A stretch of DNA of 6,543 bases, from assembly GCA_937914965.1 (NCBI GenBank), contig CALGIY010000085.1:1-6543 (forward strand). The letters are read 5' to 3'. The notes beneath the pieces were generated by a model that did not search any database, was not told where the DNA came from, and worked only from the letters and a program-made list of their open reading frames with translations. The stretch comes from an uncultured Thermoanaerobacteraceae bacterium (GTDB lineage Bacteria > Bacillota > DSM-12270 > Thermacetogeniales > Thermacetogeniaceae). Numbering within the stretch: the first letter of the stretch is position 1; every line of letters starts with the position of its first letter. A program made the position numbers and the translations under genes. Shown here piece by piece: positions 1-6,214 of the stretch.

Positions 1-400
1 GATGCTGGAGATTTTGGAACGCATCTGCAGTGGTGAGGGACGCGAGGGAGATATCGAACTGCTGGAGGAGATAGCGGTCAAGGTGAGGGATGGATCACTT
101 TGCGGCTTAGGACAGAGCGCCCCCAACCCTGTCCTGACAACAATCCGTTATTTCAGGAATGAATATGAGGCTCACATCAGGGATAAGAAGTGCCCTGCCA
201 AGCAGTGCAAATCCCTGATTACCTTCAAGATCGACCCGGAGAAGTGCCATGGGTGCGGCTCCTGTGCCAGGAAGTGCCCGGCCAAGTGCATCACCGGTGA
301 GAAGAAGAAACCCCATGTAATCGACCAGGATCTGTGCCTGAAGTGCGGTACCTGCTTTGAAGCTTGCCCCAGCAAGTATCGTGCTGTCACTGTAGAGTAA
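1..400 (+). CDS. NuoF/HydB/StnB-like NADH-binding iron-sulfur flavoprotein subunit, C-terminal part (5' truncated by window edge)
   Basis: This is the C-terminal 132 residues of a NADH-binding subunit of the NuoF (51 kDa) family. The first visible ATG (position 2) is almost certainly internal: the visible start MLEILERICSGEG corresponds to the segment after the CxxC pair that begins the N3 cluster site in NuoF proteins. The motif SLCGLGQSAPNP (visible residues 32-43) supplies the fourth ligand, C34, of that [4Fe-4S] cluster. C64 and C69 follow. A bacterial ferredoxin domain comes next, with C82/C85/C88/C92 and C112/C115/C118/C122, predicting two [4Fe-4S] clusters. A ferredoxin tail like this is typical of HydB and StnB of soluble electron-bifurcating complexes and is absent from respiratory complex I NuoF. 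The missing N-terminal part should carry the FMN and NADH sites. The gene stops 13 nt before the next start, so both are probably co-transcribed. HydB of a bifurcating hydrogenase is the main alternative; the StnC-like partner favours StnB. The domain call is secure, the complex assignment moderate. Confidence 0.9.
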   Translation, partial: MLEILERICSGEGREGDIELLEEIAVKVRDGSLCGLGQSAPNPVLTTIRYFRNEYEAHIRDKKCPAKQCKSLITFKIDPEKCHGCGSCARKCPAKCITGEKKKPHVIDQDLCLKCGTCFEACPSKYRAVTVE

Positions 401-408
401 GGGGGAGG
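401..408 (+). promoter_or_regulatory. Shine-Dalgarno site of the StnC-like gene
   Basis: GGGGGAGG lies directly after the upstream stop codon and 5 nt before the ATG at 414. It fixes that ATG as the start and supports translation from a shared transcript with the NuoF-like gene. Confidence 0.75.
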
Positions 409-413
409 ATGAA

Positions 414-3400
414 ATGGACAACTTGAAGATTAACATAAACGGAAAAGAAGTAAATGCTGTACGTGGCCAGACTATTTTGGAAGTGGCTCGCCAAAACGGC
501 ATTGAGATACCAACCCTTTGTTATGATGAGCGGTTGAAGTCCTATGGAGGCTGCGGTCTCTGTGTGGTGGAAACGGCTGGCAGTACCAAACTGTTCCGTT
601 CCTGTGCCACCCAGGTTGCTCCGGGTATGGTGATTTCCACAGATTCCCCCAGAGTGCGGGAATCCAGAAAACTGACATTGGAACTGCTGCTGTCTGACCA
701 TAATGGTGACTGCCGGGGACCCTGTGTTAATGCCTGCCCGGCACACCTTGATGTTCAGGGGTATGTGGGATTGATCGCCAACAAACAGTACCGGGAAGCA
801 CTCGCTCTCATCAAAGAGAGTATGCCTATTCCAGCCAGCATCGGGCGGGTTTGCCCGCATCCTTGTGAGACCGCCTGCCGGCGGCAGTTGGTAGAGGAAC
901 CGATCTCTATCGCTCAGCTCAAGTATTTTGCTGCTGACAAGGACCTGGAAAGCGCAGAACCCTATCTTCCGGAGATGGCGCTGCCTACTGGAAAAAATGC
1001 TGCCATCGTTGGGGCGGGGCCCGCGGGTCTTACTGCAGCTTACTTTTTGGCCAGGGCAGGGCATAGAGTGACTGTTTATGATGCCATGTCTCAGGGCGGC
1101 GGCATGCTGCGCTATGGTATCCCTGAATACCGTCTGCCTAAAGCTGTGCTCGATCAGGAAATAGAACTGATTGAAAAAATGGGTGTGGAATTTATTTATA
1201 ACACCCGGGTGGGAGTTGATATCAGCCTGGACTATCTGCAAGAGACCTATGATGCGGTTTTCCTGGGGATCGGAGCCTGGGTGAGTTCCAGCATTAGGTG
1301 TAAAGGTGAAGACCTACCTGAGGTACTGGGCGGTATTGACTTTTTACAAGAAGTAGCTTTGCACAAAGAGGTACGGATTGGAGAAAGAGTCGCTGTGGTC
1401 GGCGGTGGAAACACTGCTATGGACGCTGCTCGTACAGCTCTGCGCCTGGGTGCCAGGGAAGTAGTGCTTCTCTACAGAAGAACCAGGGAAGAGATGCCTG
1501 CAGAGGAGATCGAGATCATTGAGGCTGAGGAAGAAGGGGTAGAGTACCGCTTCCTGGTATCTCCGATCGAGATCTACGAGGAAAATGGTCATGTAACTTC
1601 TATTCGCCTGCAGAAGATGGAATTGGGTGAGCCTGATGCATCAGGTCGCCGGAGACCTGTTCCTATAGAAGGAGCAGAAGAAACTATTCCTATTGATACA
1701 GTAATCAAGGCCATCGGACAGCAGGTGAATCCAGAAGGGATTACAGTTGCCCTCAGTAAATGGAACACCATTGCTGTGGATGAGAATACTCTTGCTACCA
1801 ATATCCCAGGTGTATTTGCTGGTGGTGATGGTGTAACTGGTCCGAAGATTGCCATTGATGCTGTAGCCCAGGGGAAAAAGGCTGCAGAGTCGATGATCGC
1901 ATATCTAGCAGGAGAGGAACTCCCTGTTGGGGAGCCTTATCTCGTCAAGCAGGAAGGCTTGACCGCAGATGATTTTGCTGAAGAGGCCAGGGTCCCGCGT
2001 GTGAAGATGCCGCATCTAGAGCCAGCAGTGCGCATCAGCAGCTTCCGGGAGGTCAACTTGGGTCTTTCTGACGCTGAAGCTGAGAAAGAAGCCGGGCGCT
2101 GCTTGGAGTGCGGCTGCCGGGATTACTTTGAATGCAAATTAATCAGATATGCTAATGATTTCGCCGTACAACCGGTGCGCTTAGAAGGCTCAAAGCGCCA
2201 GGTGAAGGTCCAAGACGTGCACCCGCTTCTAGAGAGAAACTCTGAGAAGTGTATTCTCTGCGGGATGTGTGTCCGGATCTGTGAAGAGGTTATGGGTGTG
2301 ACAGCCTTAGGCCTTGTACACCGTGGATTTGAGAGTGTGGTGGCACCGGAATTCTTCCGTCCGCTTAAGGACAGCGGCTGCATTAACTGTGGGCAGTGTG
2401 CCTCTGTATGCCCCACTGGTGCCCTGATGGAGCGCTGCCCGGTGGACAAACATGTACCACTGGAATTGGAAGAGAAAGAAACTGTTTGCTCTTACTGCGG
2501 TGTGGGATGTGAAGCAGTTATTAATACCAGGGGTAATCTGGTAATGCGGGCTCTTCCCAAAGAGTCAGGACTGCTCTGTCGCAAGGGCCGCTTTGGGTTT
2601 GAAGCATTCACCCGTGACCGGCTGAAGAGTCCACTGGTGCGCCGGAATGGTGAGTTAGTGGATGGGTCTTGGTCGGAAGCCATCAAAGATGCTGTTGGTG
2701 CAGTGCAGCGGATCTGGGCCCGTTATGGGAGAGAGGCCCTGGCGGTATCTGTGTCTTCTTCCTATACACTGGAAGAGGCAGGTGCAGCTGCCGGATTTGG
2801 CCAGCAGGTCTTGGGAACGGACTCTTTGTCCAGCTTCACTCCAGACGCCAACCGCGGACAGGATGCGGTATTCGGAGGATGCGCACCTCAGACAGGCCTC
2901 GAGGAACTAGATGCAGCAGACCTGGTTTTCCAGGTTGGTTCACTAAACGACAGCCATGTTGCTGCTGTTAAGGTGAGAGAGGCGGTCAGTAAAGGTGCCA
3001 GTCTTGTTGCTCTGGGTTGTGGTAATAGCCTGACCGATGACCTGACTCTCTTAAATGTGGAACCCGAAAACAGTACTTCTTTCCTGAAGCAGGTGTTGGC
3101 TGCGGTGATCAAGATGGACCTGGCCTCTGCTGGGGAGAATGTCGATGGTTTTGCTGAGATTAAAAAAGCTCTGGACTCGGTAACTCCTAGTGAAGATGCC
3201 AAGGCAGCAGCTGAATTGTACGGTAAAGCAAAGAACGCAGTGATCATTGTCGATGGTTATACCGTTTCACCAGAGGCTGTCACCATTCTGGCAGACCTGG
3301 CACTGGTAACCGGCAAGAGCGAACGACCCAGGAATGGCCTGATTGTGGTCACACCGGGAGGAAACCTCTCTGGACTGCGCAAAGTTGGTATTACGGCTGA

Positions 3401-3866
3401 AAACAGCTGTATATCAGACCAGATTAACAGAGGCAAGATCAAAGGAATGTTTGTCTTTGGTGAAGATCCGGTAGGAGCAGGACTTCTTTCCCCCGAGGAT
3501 CTAAATAATCTGGAACTGCTTGTGGTGGTATCCCCGTGGATGACTGAAACAGCCAGGGCTGCCAGTGTGGTCCTCCCTGGTGCAGCTCCACTGGAGACCT
3601 GTGGAACTTACATCAGCTGTGATGGTAAGTCCAGGTCCTTCTCCAGTATTCAGGAGCCCCTGACTGGTTTTAACAACATCCAGGTGATCTCCGCACTTGT
3701 AGAAGCACTGGGAGTAAATCTCTGTGGGGACTGCCAGGTGGAAACTGCCCCTGGTAAGGCTCAACTGGTGCTGCCAGAAGATACAGACATTTTCAAAACT
3801 GCTGCTGTTGTAGACCCAGCCCTGCGGTTATTTAACGAGAAGCTAGCCCAGGAAGGCTTAAAATAA
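414..3866 (+). CDS. stnC: StnC-like NuoG-GltD fusion iron-sulfur flavoprotein, likely subunit of an electron-bifurcating NADH/ferredoxin:NADP+ transhydrogenase
   Basis: This is a soluble multi-centre electron-transfer protein of 1150 residues, with no signal peptide or membrane segment. Residues 1-75 form a NuoG-type [2Fe-2S] domain with C36, C47, C50 and C64. H96, C100, C104, C108 and C147, C151, C155 belong to the cluster region at the head of GltD-like proteins. Residues about 190-500 are the GltD-like flavoprotein: FAD motif GAGPAG (200-205), second nucleotide motif GGGNTAMD (330-337), and R355/R356 after it, which suit NADPH. AGGDG (469-473) is the C-terminal FAD contact. C563/C566/C568/C574 form an additional cysteine group. 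C613/616/619/623 and C656/659/662/666 predict two [4Fe-4S] clusters. C692, C695, C699 and C722 form a molybdopterin-oxidoreductase-type [4Fe-4S] site. The rest (about 736-1150) resembles the NuoG/formate dehydrogenase fold but is shorter and lacks an obvious catalytic Cys or Sec. This layout matches the published StnC description (NuoG-like plus GltD-like), where StnAB bifurcate and StnC handles NADPH. Automated annotation may call it NuoG, formate dehydrogenase alpha or glutamate synthase small subunit. The domain order is well supported; the Stn assignment is from memory of the family. Confidence 0.8.
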   Translation: MDNLKININGKEVNAVRGQTILEVARQNGIEIPTLCYDERLKSYGGCGLCVVETAGSTKLFRSCATQVAPGMVISTDSPRVRESRKLTLELLLSDHNGDCRGPCVNACPAHLDVQGYVGLIANKQYREALALIKESMPIPASIGRVCPHPCETACRRQLVEEPISIAQLKYFAADKDLESAEPYLPEMALPTGKNAAIVGAGPAGLTAAYFLARAGHRVTVYDAMSQGGGMLRYGIPEYRLPKAVLDQEIELIEKMGVEFIYNTRVGVDISLDYLQETYDAVFLGIGAWVSSSIRCKGEDLPEVLGGIDFLQEVALHKEVRIGERVAVVGGGNTAMDAARTALRLGAREVVLLYRRTREEMPAEEIEIIEAEEEGVEYRFLVSPIEIYEENGHVTSIRLQKMELGEPDASGRRRPVPIEGAEETIPIDTVIKAIGQQVNPEGITVALSKWNTIAVDENTLATNIPGVFAGGDGVTGPKIAIDAVAQGKKAAESMIAYLAGEELPVGEPYLVKQEGLTADDFAEEARVPRVKMPHLEPAVRISSFREVNLGLSDAEAEKEAGRCLECGCRDYFECKLIRYANDFAVQPVRLEGSKRQVKVQDVHPLLERNSEKCILCGMCVRICEEVMGVTALGLVHRGFESVVAPEFFRPLKDSGCINCGQCASVCPTGALMERCPVDKHVPLELEEKETVCSYCGVGCEAVINTRGNLVMRALPKESGLLCRKGRFGFEAFTRDRLKSPLVRRNGELVDGSWSEAIKDAVGAVQRIWARYGREALAVSVSSSYTLEEAGAAAGFGQQVLGTDSLSSFTPDANRGQDAVFGGCAPQTGLEELDAADLVFQVGSLNDSHVAAVKVREAVSKGASLVALGCGNSLTDDLTLLNVEPENSTSFLKQVLAAVIKMDLASAGENVDGFAEIKKALDSVTPSEDAKAAAELYGKAKNAVIIVDGYTVSPEAVTILADLALVTGKSERPRNGLIVVTPGGNLSGLRKVGITAENSCISDQINRGKIKGMFVFGEDPVGAGLLSPEDLNNLELLVVVSPWMTETARAASVVLPGAAPLETCGTYISCDGKSRSFSSIQEPLTGFNNIQVISALVEALGVNLCGDCQVETAPGKAQLVLPEDTDIFKTAAVVDPALRLFNEKLAQEGLK

Positions 3867-3881
3867 GACCATAAATAAAGG

Positions 3882-3912
3882 GGTGGACAGGGGGACGGTT
3901 CCCCTGTCCACC
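3882..3912. repeat. REP-like perfect inverted repeat (12-bp arms, 7-nt loop)
   Basis: The left arm GGTGGACAGGGG (3882-3893) is the exact reverse complement of CCCCTGTCCACC (3901-3912), with loop GACGGTT. A G-U pair at 3881/3913 could extend it. The stem is GC-rich and would fold strongly in RNA or single-stranded DNA, but the sequence after it (TGATTAGTTG) has no U tract, so it is not a standard intrinsic terminator. From memory, similar palindromes of the GGACAGGGGGACGG type recur between genes in Clostridia genomes and may be related to REP/RAYT-type elements. Only one copy is present here, so the repetitive nature is not shown by this window. It could also protect the 3' end of the upstream mRNA or attenuate read-through. 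Confidence 0.7.
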
Positions 3913-3970
3913 TGATTAGTTGAAAGCAATAAAGCAAACCTGGTACCGTTGGAAGAGTATAGTTCGTGAA

Positions 3971-3975
3971 GAGGT
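3971..3975 (+). promoter_or_regulatory. Shine-Dalgarno site of yqeB
   Basis: GAGGT is 8 nt upstream of the ATG at 3984. A second in-frame ATG at 3990 would be 14 nt away, so 3984 is preferred. Confidence 0.6.
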
Positions 3976-3983
3976 TGATATAG

Positions 3984-4787
3984 ATGGATATGTTGGTTTT
4001 AGTAAAGGGAGCAGGAGATCTGGCAACAGGTGCTGCACACAAACTGCACCGCTGCGGCTTTAAGGTTGTCATGACAGAGATTCCGCAGCCGACAGTGATT
4101 AGGCGTACTGTGTCTTTTGCCGAGGCCGTCTATGAAGGTGTTCAGGTTGTGGATGGGGCTACTGCTCGCCTTGTAAAAAGTGAAGTAGACGCGAAAGCTG
4201 TACTGGAAAATAGTGAAATACCCGTACTGATAGATCCTACAGCTGAACGCTCTCTACGGTTAAAGCCTGATGTGGTTGTGGATGCGGTTATTGCCAAACA
4301 AAATACAGGCACCAGGATTGATGATGCACCCTTGGTGATCGCTCTTGGTCCGGGGTTTAAGGCTGGGCAAGATGCTCATGCTGTGGTGGAAACCCAGAGG
4401 GGTCATGATCTGGGCAAAGTTATCCTCGACGGTTGTGCACTACCTAATACAAGCGTTCCAGGGATGATCGGCGGATATGCCCGGGAGCGTCTGGTTAGAG
4501 CCCCAGCAGATGGAGTTTTTGAACCTACTGCGGAGATTGGCAGCCATGTTACCCAGGGACAGATTGTTGGATATGTTGGCAGTAATCCGGTGAAGGTTGA
4601 AATACCAGGTGTGCTGAGAGGTCTGCTCCGAGACGGCCTGAGGGTTAGCAAAGGCATGAAAATAGGGGATGTGGACCCGAGGGATCATGTAGAGCACTGT
4701 TACTCTATATCGGATAAGGCTCGTTGTATCGCTGGTGGTGTGCTGGAAGCAGTACTATGGTTGGGCAAAAAAAATGGAACTATTTGA
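3984..4787 (+). CDS. yqeB: Selenium-dependent molybdenum hydroxylase maturation protein YqeB (EF2563 family)
   Basis: This 267-residue cytoplasmic protein belongs to the EF2563/YqeB family, found with selenium-dependent molybdenum hydroxylases and thought to help mature their cofactor; its exact reaction is not established to my knowledge. The N-terminus has a glycine-rich, Rossmann-like motif, KGAGDLATG (8-16), followed by the family signature TEIPQPTVIRRTVSFAEAVY (31-50). The central block GPGFKAGQDAHAVVETQRGH (122-141) is another family hallmark. Residues about 170-230 read as a lipoyl/biotinyl-like hammerhead fold (VRAPADGVFEP, IPGVLRGLL, KIGDVDPR) without an obvious modified lysine. The end, ISDKARCIAGGVLEAVL (242-258), is also conserved. 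Length is typical and no key motif appears missing. The gene overlaps the preferred yqeC start by 14 nt, so the two are likely translationally coupled. Family assignment is firm. Confidence 0.93.
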   Translation: MDMLVLVKGAGDLATGAAHKLHRCGFKVVMTEIPQPTVIRRTVSFAEAVYEGVQVVDGATARLVKSEVDAKAVLENSEIPVLIDPTAERSLRLKPDVVVDAVIAKQNTGTRIDDAPLVIALGPGFKAGQDAHAVVETQRGHDLGKVILDGCALPNTSVPGMIGGYARERLVRAPADGVFEPTAEIGSHVTQGQIVGYVGSNPVKVEIPGVLRGLLRDGLRVSKGMKIGDVDPRDHVEHCYSISDKARCIAGGVLEAVLWLGKKNGTI

Positions 4788-5535
4788 AGCACTGCAGCTA
4801 AAAGACAGGGAAATGATTGCTTTTGTAGGAGGCGGGGGCAAAACCAGCCTGATGCATAAACTGGCATTTGAATGCACCCGGCGGGGAAAGAGTGTGCTCG
4901 TAACCACCAGCACAAAAATGTTTATTTCCCAACTGGAAGGCTGTGGCCGGCTGGTTCTAGAACAAAATGTCGATAATTTGCTGCGGGAATTGGAGTCATC
5001 CTTAAACGACTGCCCTGTCACTGCGGCAGCCTCAGCGGTTGCAGCAGAAAATGATAATAAGGCTGTGGGTTTGAGTAGAGAAACACTAGACTATATTTTC
5101 AGGACCGACATTTTTGACTTTATTCTGGTGGAAGCAGATGGTTCCAGGGGACTTCCTATGAAAGCACCGCGAGAGGGTGAGCCGATTCTGCCTTCAACTG
5201 TCACCCATGTTCTAGCTGTGACCGGGATAGATGTTTTAAACTGTCCGCTGGAGGAAAAGTATGTTCAACGCTGTCACCTAGGTGCCGAGATATCTGGTCA
5301 ACAGATAGGCACCCCGGTAACAGGTGAAACCATCAGACATATAATCCGGCATTATGCTCAACTGGTTGCGCAGGTGTCTTCTACTGTCAAGTATATACCT
5401 GTAATCAATAAGGCAGACAGTGCCTATTCACTAGCAGAGGCCAGGAAAGCGGCACAGCTTCTGCTGGCAGACTTTAATATGGTGCTAATAACTGCTGCTT
5501 TGTCCCCTGATCCAGTAAGGGAGGTAGTAATTTGA
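4774..5535 (+). CDS. yqeC: Selenium-dependent molybdenum hydroxylase accessory protein YqeC (P-loop NTPase)
   Basis: This is a cytoplasmic P-loop protein of 253 residues in the YqeC family, associated with maturation of selenium-dependent molybdenum hydroxylases; the molecular step is not established to my knowledge. Visible motifs are the Walker A-like GGGGKTS (19-25), TTSTKM (44-49), the family hallmark beginning VEADGSRGLPMKAPREGEP (119-137), an NKAD motif (212-215) resembling a guanine-specificity element, and a C-terminal ITAALSPDPVREVV. The frame is open from a GTG at 4735, but the extra 13 residues are read inside the conserved end of yqeB. I chose the ATG at 4774, giving an N-terminus MELFEALQLKDR just before the P-loop strand, as is usual. 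No strong Shine-Dalgarno precedes it (TTGGG at 4761-4765 at most), which suits coupling to yqeB termination at 4787. The stop overlaps the mocA start. Function class is secure, start moderately so. Confidence 0.92.
   Translation: MELFEALQLKDREMIAFVGGGGKTSLMHKLAFECTRRGKSVLVTTSTKMFISQLEGCGRLVLEQNVDNLLRELESSLNDCPVTAAASAVAAENDNKAVGLSRETLDYIFRTDIFDFILVEADGSRGLPMKAPREGEPILPSTVTHVLAVTGIDVLNCPLEEKYVQRCHLGAEISGQQIGTPVTGETIRHIIRHYAQLVAQVSSTVKYIPVINKADSAYSLAEARKAAQLLLADFNMVLITAALSPDPVREVVI
5517..5525 (+). promoter_or_regulatory. Shine-Dalgarno site deciding the TTG start of mocA
   Basis: AAGGGAGGT lies 6 nt before the TTG at 5532 and is close to a perfect anti-16S match. It supports a non-ATG start within the last codons of yqeC. 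Confidence 0.8.
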
Positions 5536-6137
5536 TCTCTGCAGTAGTTCTAGCCGCGGGACTATCACGACGGATGGGTAGACCCAAACAACTGCTCAGG
5601 TTGGGAGATAAAACCCTGCTGGAGCATGTTGTTGACAACATTATGCAGACAGATGTTGAGGAAATAATTGTTGTTATTGGAGCATATCAGCAGGAGATAG
5701 CAGATCTTCTATCTAAATATGATTTAAAATGCGTTTTTAATGCAAATTACAGCGGTGGCCAGGGAACCTCAGTTGCTGTAGGAGCAAATGCTGTTGATAC
5801 AGCATCGAGCGGTATCCTGTATGTAACTGCAGATCAGCCCTTTCTCTCACCAAATTATTTAAATAAGATGATTACAGAGTTTAAGAACACCAATCCCTTG
5901 ATCTTAAAACCTGCAGTTGGTATGCCGGCTATTTTTAACAGCAGTTTAATGTCAGAGTTGATGACACTCTCTGGGGACATTGGTGGAAAACAGTTAATGG
6001 AGAAATACTGGGAAAAGGTAGTAATCCTGCCAGGCTGCCCAAGTATCATGACTATGGATGTGGATACAGAAGAGGATTACGAGAGGGTTAAGAAACTGTG
6101 GGACAAACTGATATGCTGTAACCTAATTAAACTTTAG
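5532..6137 (+). CDS. mocA: Molybdenum cofactor cytidylyltransferase MocA-type nucleotidyltransferase
   Basis: This protein of 201 residues belongs to the MobA/MocA nucleotidyltransferase family and is predicted to transfer CMP from CTP to molybdopterin, giving the cytosine dinucleotide cofactor used by xanthine-oxidase-family hydroxylases. The nucleotide-binding signature LAAGLSRRMGRPK occupies residues 7-19. GQGTS (76-80), the metal-binding TADQP (99-103) with D101, and GDIGGKQLM (148-156) follow, with MDVDTEEDY (175-183) near the end, all as in MocA-like proteins. The start is TTG, overlapping the yqeC stop by four bases (TTGA), backed by a strong Shine-Dalgarno; no in-frame ATG fits because the signature begins at residue 7. 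Cytosine rather than guanine specificity is inferred from the yqeB/yqeC context and family resemblance, since MobA and MocA share these motifs. The last dozen residues (DKLICCNLIKL) are not recognisable as conserved. The coding sequence looks more AT-rich than the StnC-like gene. Confidence 0.9.
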   Translation: MISAVVLAAGLSRRMGRPKQLLRLGDKTLLEHVVDNIMQTDVEEIIVVIGAYQQEIADLLSKYDLKCVFNANYSGGQGTSVAVGANAVDTASSGILYVTADQPFLSPNYLNKMITEFKNTNPLILKPAVGMPAIFNSSLMSELMTLSGDIGGKQLMEKYWEKVVILPGCPSIMTMDVDTEEDYERVKKLWDKLICCNLIKL

Positions 6138-6167
6138 TTGAGGGTTAATTGGCAGCAGGACTAATAG

Positions 6168-6187
6168 CAACTATAGGCCTAGTGTTG
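6168..6187. promoter_or_regulatory. Imperfect palindrome upstream of the ModE-like gene, candidate operator
   Basis: CAACTATAGGCCTAGTGTTG pairs at 8 of 10 positions: CAAC/GTTG outer arms and a perfect TAGGCCTA core, with two mismatched pairs between. It lies 27 nt before the GTG start of a DNA-binding protein, a plausible spot for autoregulation. It is not a clear match to the E. coli ModE site, which has TATA-rich half-sites, so the role is speculative. Confidence 0.3.
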
Positions 6188-6200
6188 TAGTTTGCAAATT

Positions 6201-6205
6201 GGGAG
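6201..6205 (+). promoter_or_regulatory. Shine-Dalgarno site supporting the GTG start of the ModE-like gene
   Basis: GGGAG is 9 nt upstream of the GTG at 6215. An in-frame TTG at 6206 would be immediately adjacent to it and is therefore unlikely to be the start. Confidence 0.55.
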
Positions 6206-6214
6206 TTGTCTGTC

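Larger units (their letters stand above)
3867..3983. other. 117-nt intergenic gap between the redox module and the yqeB-yqeC-mocA cassette
   Basis: This gap contains one perfect 12-bp inverted repeat near its left end and the ribosome binding site of yqeB at its right end. I see no convincing sigma-A promoter: TTGAAA at 3920-3925 has no good -10 box at 16-18 nt, and TATAGT at 3958-3963 has no -35 partner and would start transcription inside the ribosome binding site. Whether the cassette is transcribed separately or by read-through from the StnC-like gene cannot be settled from the sequence. Confidence 0.6.
6138..6214. other. 77-nt leader between mocA and the ModE-like regulator gene
   Basis: The gap holds an imperfect 20-bp palindrome (6168-6187) and a GGGAG ribosome binding site at 6201-6205. 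No terminator with a U tract follows mocA, so the regulator could be the last gene of the yqeB cassette or have its own promoter. I cannot place a convincing -35/-10 pair. Confidence 0.5.

Noticed and set aside
387..1241. Long minus-strand open frame (284 codons) opposite the start of the StnC-like gene
   Set aside because: It is antisense to clearly conserved cluster and FAD motifs, has no recognisable domain, and has no independent gene context.
960..1920. Glutamate synthase small subunit (GltD)
   Set aside because: This is a GltD-like domain inside a larger fused protein with no break in frame; no glutamate synthase large subunit is nearby.
2662..2971. Two overlapping + strand alternative-frame open frames of 82 and 100 codons
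   Set aside because: They lie wholly within the continuous coding frame of the StnC-like protein and encode low-complexity, unrecognisable peptides.
414..3866. Formate dehydrogenase alpha subunit
   Set aside because: The Fe-S head of the domain is similar, but no catalytic Sec/Cys is visible in the expected position, no in-frame UGA is present, and the dinucleotide-binding end is missing.
3882..3912. Intrinsic transcription terminator
   Set aside because: The stem is strong, but the downstream sequence TGATTAGTTG lacks the U tract needed for a standard terminator, so it was recorded as a repeat.
3920..3963. Promoter for yqeB using TTGAAA (3920-3925) or TATAGT (3958-3963)
   Set aside because: The two boxes are 32 nt apart and neither has a good partner at 16-18 nt; a start after TATAGT would fall at the ribosome binding site.
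4735..4773. Upstream GTG start for yqeC
   Set aside because: It would add 13 residues encoded within the conserved end of yqeB and has no better ribosome binding site; family N-termini begin close to the P-loop, fitting the ATG at 4774.
5532..6137. MobA (guanylyltransferase) instead of MocA
   Set aside because: The shared motifs cannot exclude it, but coupling to yqeB/yqeC points to a hydroxylase-type cytosine dinucleotide cofactor.
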